Below are positions 6,393 through 7,199 of a stretch of 7,199 bases of DNA, one piece after another. Made by a program: the position numbers and the translations under genes. Under the pieces are notes generated by a model that saw only the letters and a list, made by a program, of their open reading frames with translations, was not told where the DNA came from and ran no database searches. This DNA is from Deinococcus rhizophilus (lineage in GTDB: Bacteria; Deinococcota; Deinococci; Deinococcales; Deinococcaceae), in the NCBI RefSeq assembly GCF_030271215.1, contig NZ_JASNGB010000142.1, positions 371 through 7,569 on the forward strand, given 5' to 3'. Position 1 is the first letter of the stretch. Each line of letters begins with the position of its first letter.

Positions 6393-7199
6393 ATGCGGGT
6401 GCCCCCTTTCCCCCAGACGGTCGTCGCCGTGCCCGCCCGCAATGAGGCCGGGCGCATCGGCCGCGCTGTTCGTGCCCTGGCCGCCCAGATCGGCGCGGGT
6501 GGGCAGCCGCTGGAGGGGTACGAGGTCTGGATTCTGGTCAACAATTCCGCGGACGACACGGCGCAGCGGGCCCTGCAAGCGGTTCCCGCCGGGCGCCCGG
6601 TGCAGGTGGTCACCCGCACCCTGCCGCCCGGAAGTGACAACGTGGTCGGGGCGCGCCGGGCCGCCCTGGAACTGGCCGCGGCCCGGCTGGGGGGCGACCC
6701 GGACGGCCTGATCGTGACCACCGACGCCGACAGCGTGCCAGCCCCCGACTGGCTGTGGCAGCTCCGGGCGGCGGTGCGCCGGGGGGCCGACCTGGTGTGT
6801 GGGCGCATCCTGCTGTGTCCCCACGAGCGGGCGCGGCTGCCCGTCCCGGTGCGGCAGGTCTACCTGCAGGACACGGCCTACCGCCTCGCGGCCGAGCAGC
6901 TCACCGCGCGTCTCAACCCCGATCCGCTCGACCCCTGGCCCCGCCACCACCAGCAGTTCGGGGCGAATCTGGCCCTGACCCTGCGGGCCTACCGCACGGT
7001 GGGCGGCGTGCCCGACGTGCCGCATCTGGAGGACGTGGCCCTGGTTCAGGGGGTGCGTCGCCACGACCTGCGGGTGCGGCGCACCCCCCACGCCCGCGTC
7101 TACACCAGCGCCCGGCTGAGTGGCCGCGTTCCCCTGGGCCTGAGCACCCAGCTGGCCGAGTGGCACACCGACCCGGCCGCGTGGCGGGTGCCCGGCGCC
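6393..7199 (+). CDS. Family 2 glycosyltransferase (GT-A fold), N-terminal 269 residues, partial
   Basis: The frame starts at ATG 6393 and is still open at the window edge. It begins with the typical nucleotide-sugar-binding strand VVAVPARNEAGRIGRAVRAL (10-29), followed by VWILVNNSADDTA (45-57). The metal-binding DxD motif is D111-A112-D113 in VTTDADS, and LEDVAL (212-217) supplies the acidic ED pair seen near the acceptor site in GT2 enzymes. No signal peptide or transmembrane helix is visible in the part present, so it is probably cytoplasmic or peripheral. It should transfer a sugar from a nucleotide donor to an unknown acceptor, perhaps in envelope glycan or glycolipid synthesis. No Shine-Dalgarno is obvious before the ATG. 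The next in-frame ATG or GTG choices would cut into the first strand, so this start is preferred. The gene lies directly beyond the recombinase remnant and probably opens a new transcription unit. Confidence 0.85.
   Translation, partial: MRVPPFPQTVVAVPARNEAGRIGRAVRALAAQIGAGGQPLEGYEVWILVNNSADDTAQRALQAVPAGRPVQVVTRTLPPGSDNVVGARRAALELAAARLGGDPDGLIVTTDADSVPAPDWLWQLRAAVRRGADLVCGRILLCPHERARLPVPVRQVYLQDTAYRLAAEQLTARLNPDPLDPWPRHHQQFGANLALTLRAYRTVGGVPDVPHLEDVALVQGVRRHDLRVRRTPHARVYTSARLSGRVPLGLSTQLAEWHTDPAAWRVPGA

Noticed and set aside
6002..6808. Minus-strand frame of 268 codons taken as a complete gene
   Set aside because: Only its 3' third (about 6060-6264) resembles a tyrosine recombinase. Its first part is antisense to the clear glycosyltransferase gene and has no recombinase features, so the frame as a whole is not a gene.
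6387..7166. Minus-strand frame of 259 codons antisense to the glycosyltransferase
   Set aside because: Its composition is His/Gln/Gly/Pro-rich without a family match, while the plus strand shows the GT2 motifs in order. It is an antisense shadow.

Overview
The window is very GC-rich DNA with strong G/C preference at third codon positions, GTG as well as ATG starts, tightly packed genes and spurious antisense reading frames throughout. Codon style, gene content and protein flavour suggest a member of the Deinococcota (Deinococcus-like). This is inferred from general character and not proven by any marker gene.

Layout from left to right. (1) 1-118, plus strand: the last residues of a thioredoxin-like/TlpA-type redox protein that enters from outside the window. 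(2) 119-349: a short gap where that gene converges with the next operon; it holds only two weak GC stems. (3) 350-3894, minus strand: a four-gene operon read right to left, made of an ABC ATPase, an ABC-2 type permease, a six-helix DesK-like histidine kinase and a NarL/LuxR-type response regulator. ATPase and permease are one base apart. Kinase and regulator overlap by four bases. Permease and kinase are separated by 68 bases containing a 9-bp stem-loop just before the kinase ribosome binding site. (4) 3895-3977 and a little beyond: the divergent control region, with a perfect GGTGAC-N4-GTCACC palindrome that is a good candidate operator. (5) 3978-6053, plus strand: a membrane-bound cyclic-di-GMP enzyme with four predicted transmembrane helices, GGDEF, GAF and HD-GYP. 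Its real start is probably downstream of the first ATG. (6) 6054-6392: a decayed tyrosine recombinase on the minus strand, with an internal deletion/frameshift and no catalytic C-terminus. (7) 6393-7199, plus strand: the first 269 residues of a family 2 glycosyltransferase running off the right end.

How the genes work together. The four-gene operon has the same order as Bacillus systems in which a DesK-type kinase and its regulator control a neighbouring ABC-2 exporter (YvfRSTU; compare LnrJK-LnrLMN). The likely logic is that the kinase senses a membrane-active compound or membrane state, phosphorylates the regulator at Asp54, and the regulator binds the palindrome upstream of the ATPase gene to raise exporter levels. 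The cyclic-di-GMP enzyme is transcribed divergently from the same short region and could be co-regulated, but nothing proves this. The recombinase remnant marks an old mobile-element scar between the signalling gene and the glycosyltransferase. I found no tRNA, rRNA, CRISPR array or intact insertion sequence. The most noteworthy items are the candidate operator, the intra-operon stem-loop, the recombinase relic and the dual-domain cyclic-di-GMP enzyme.
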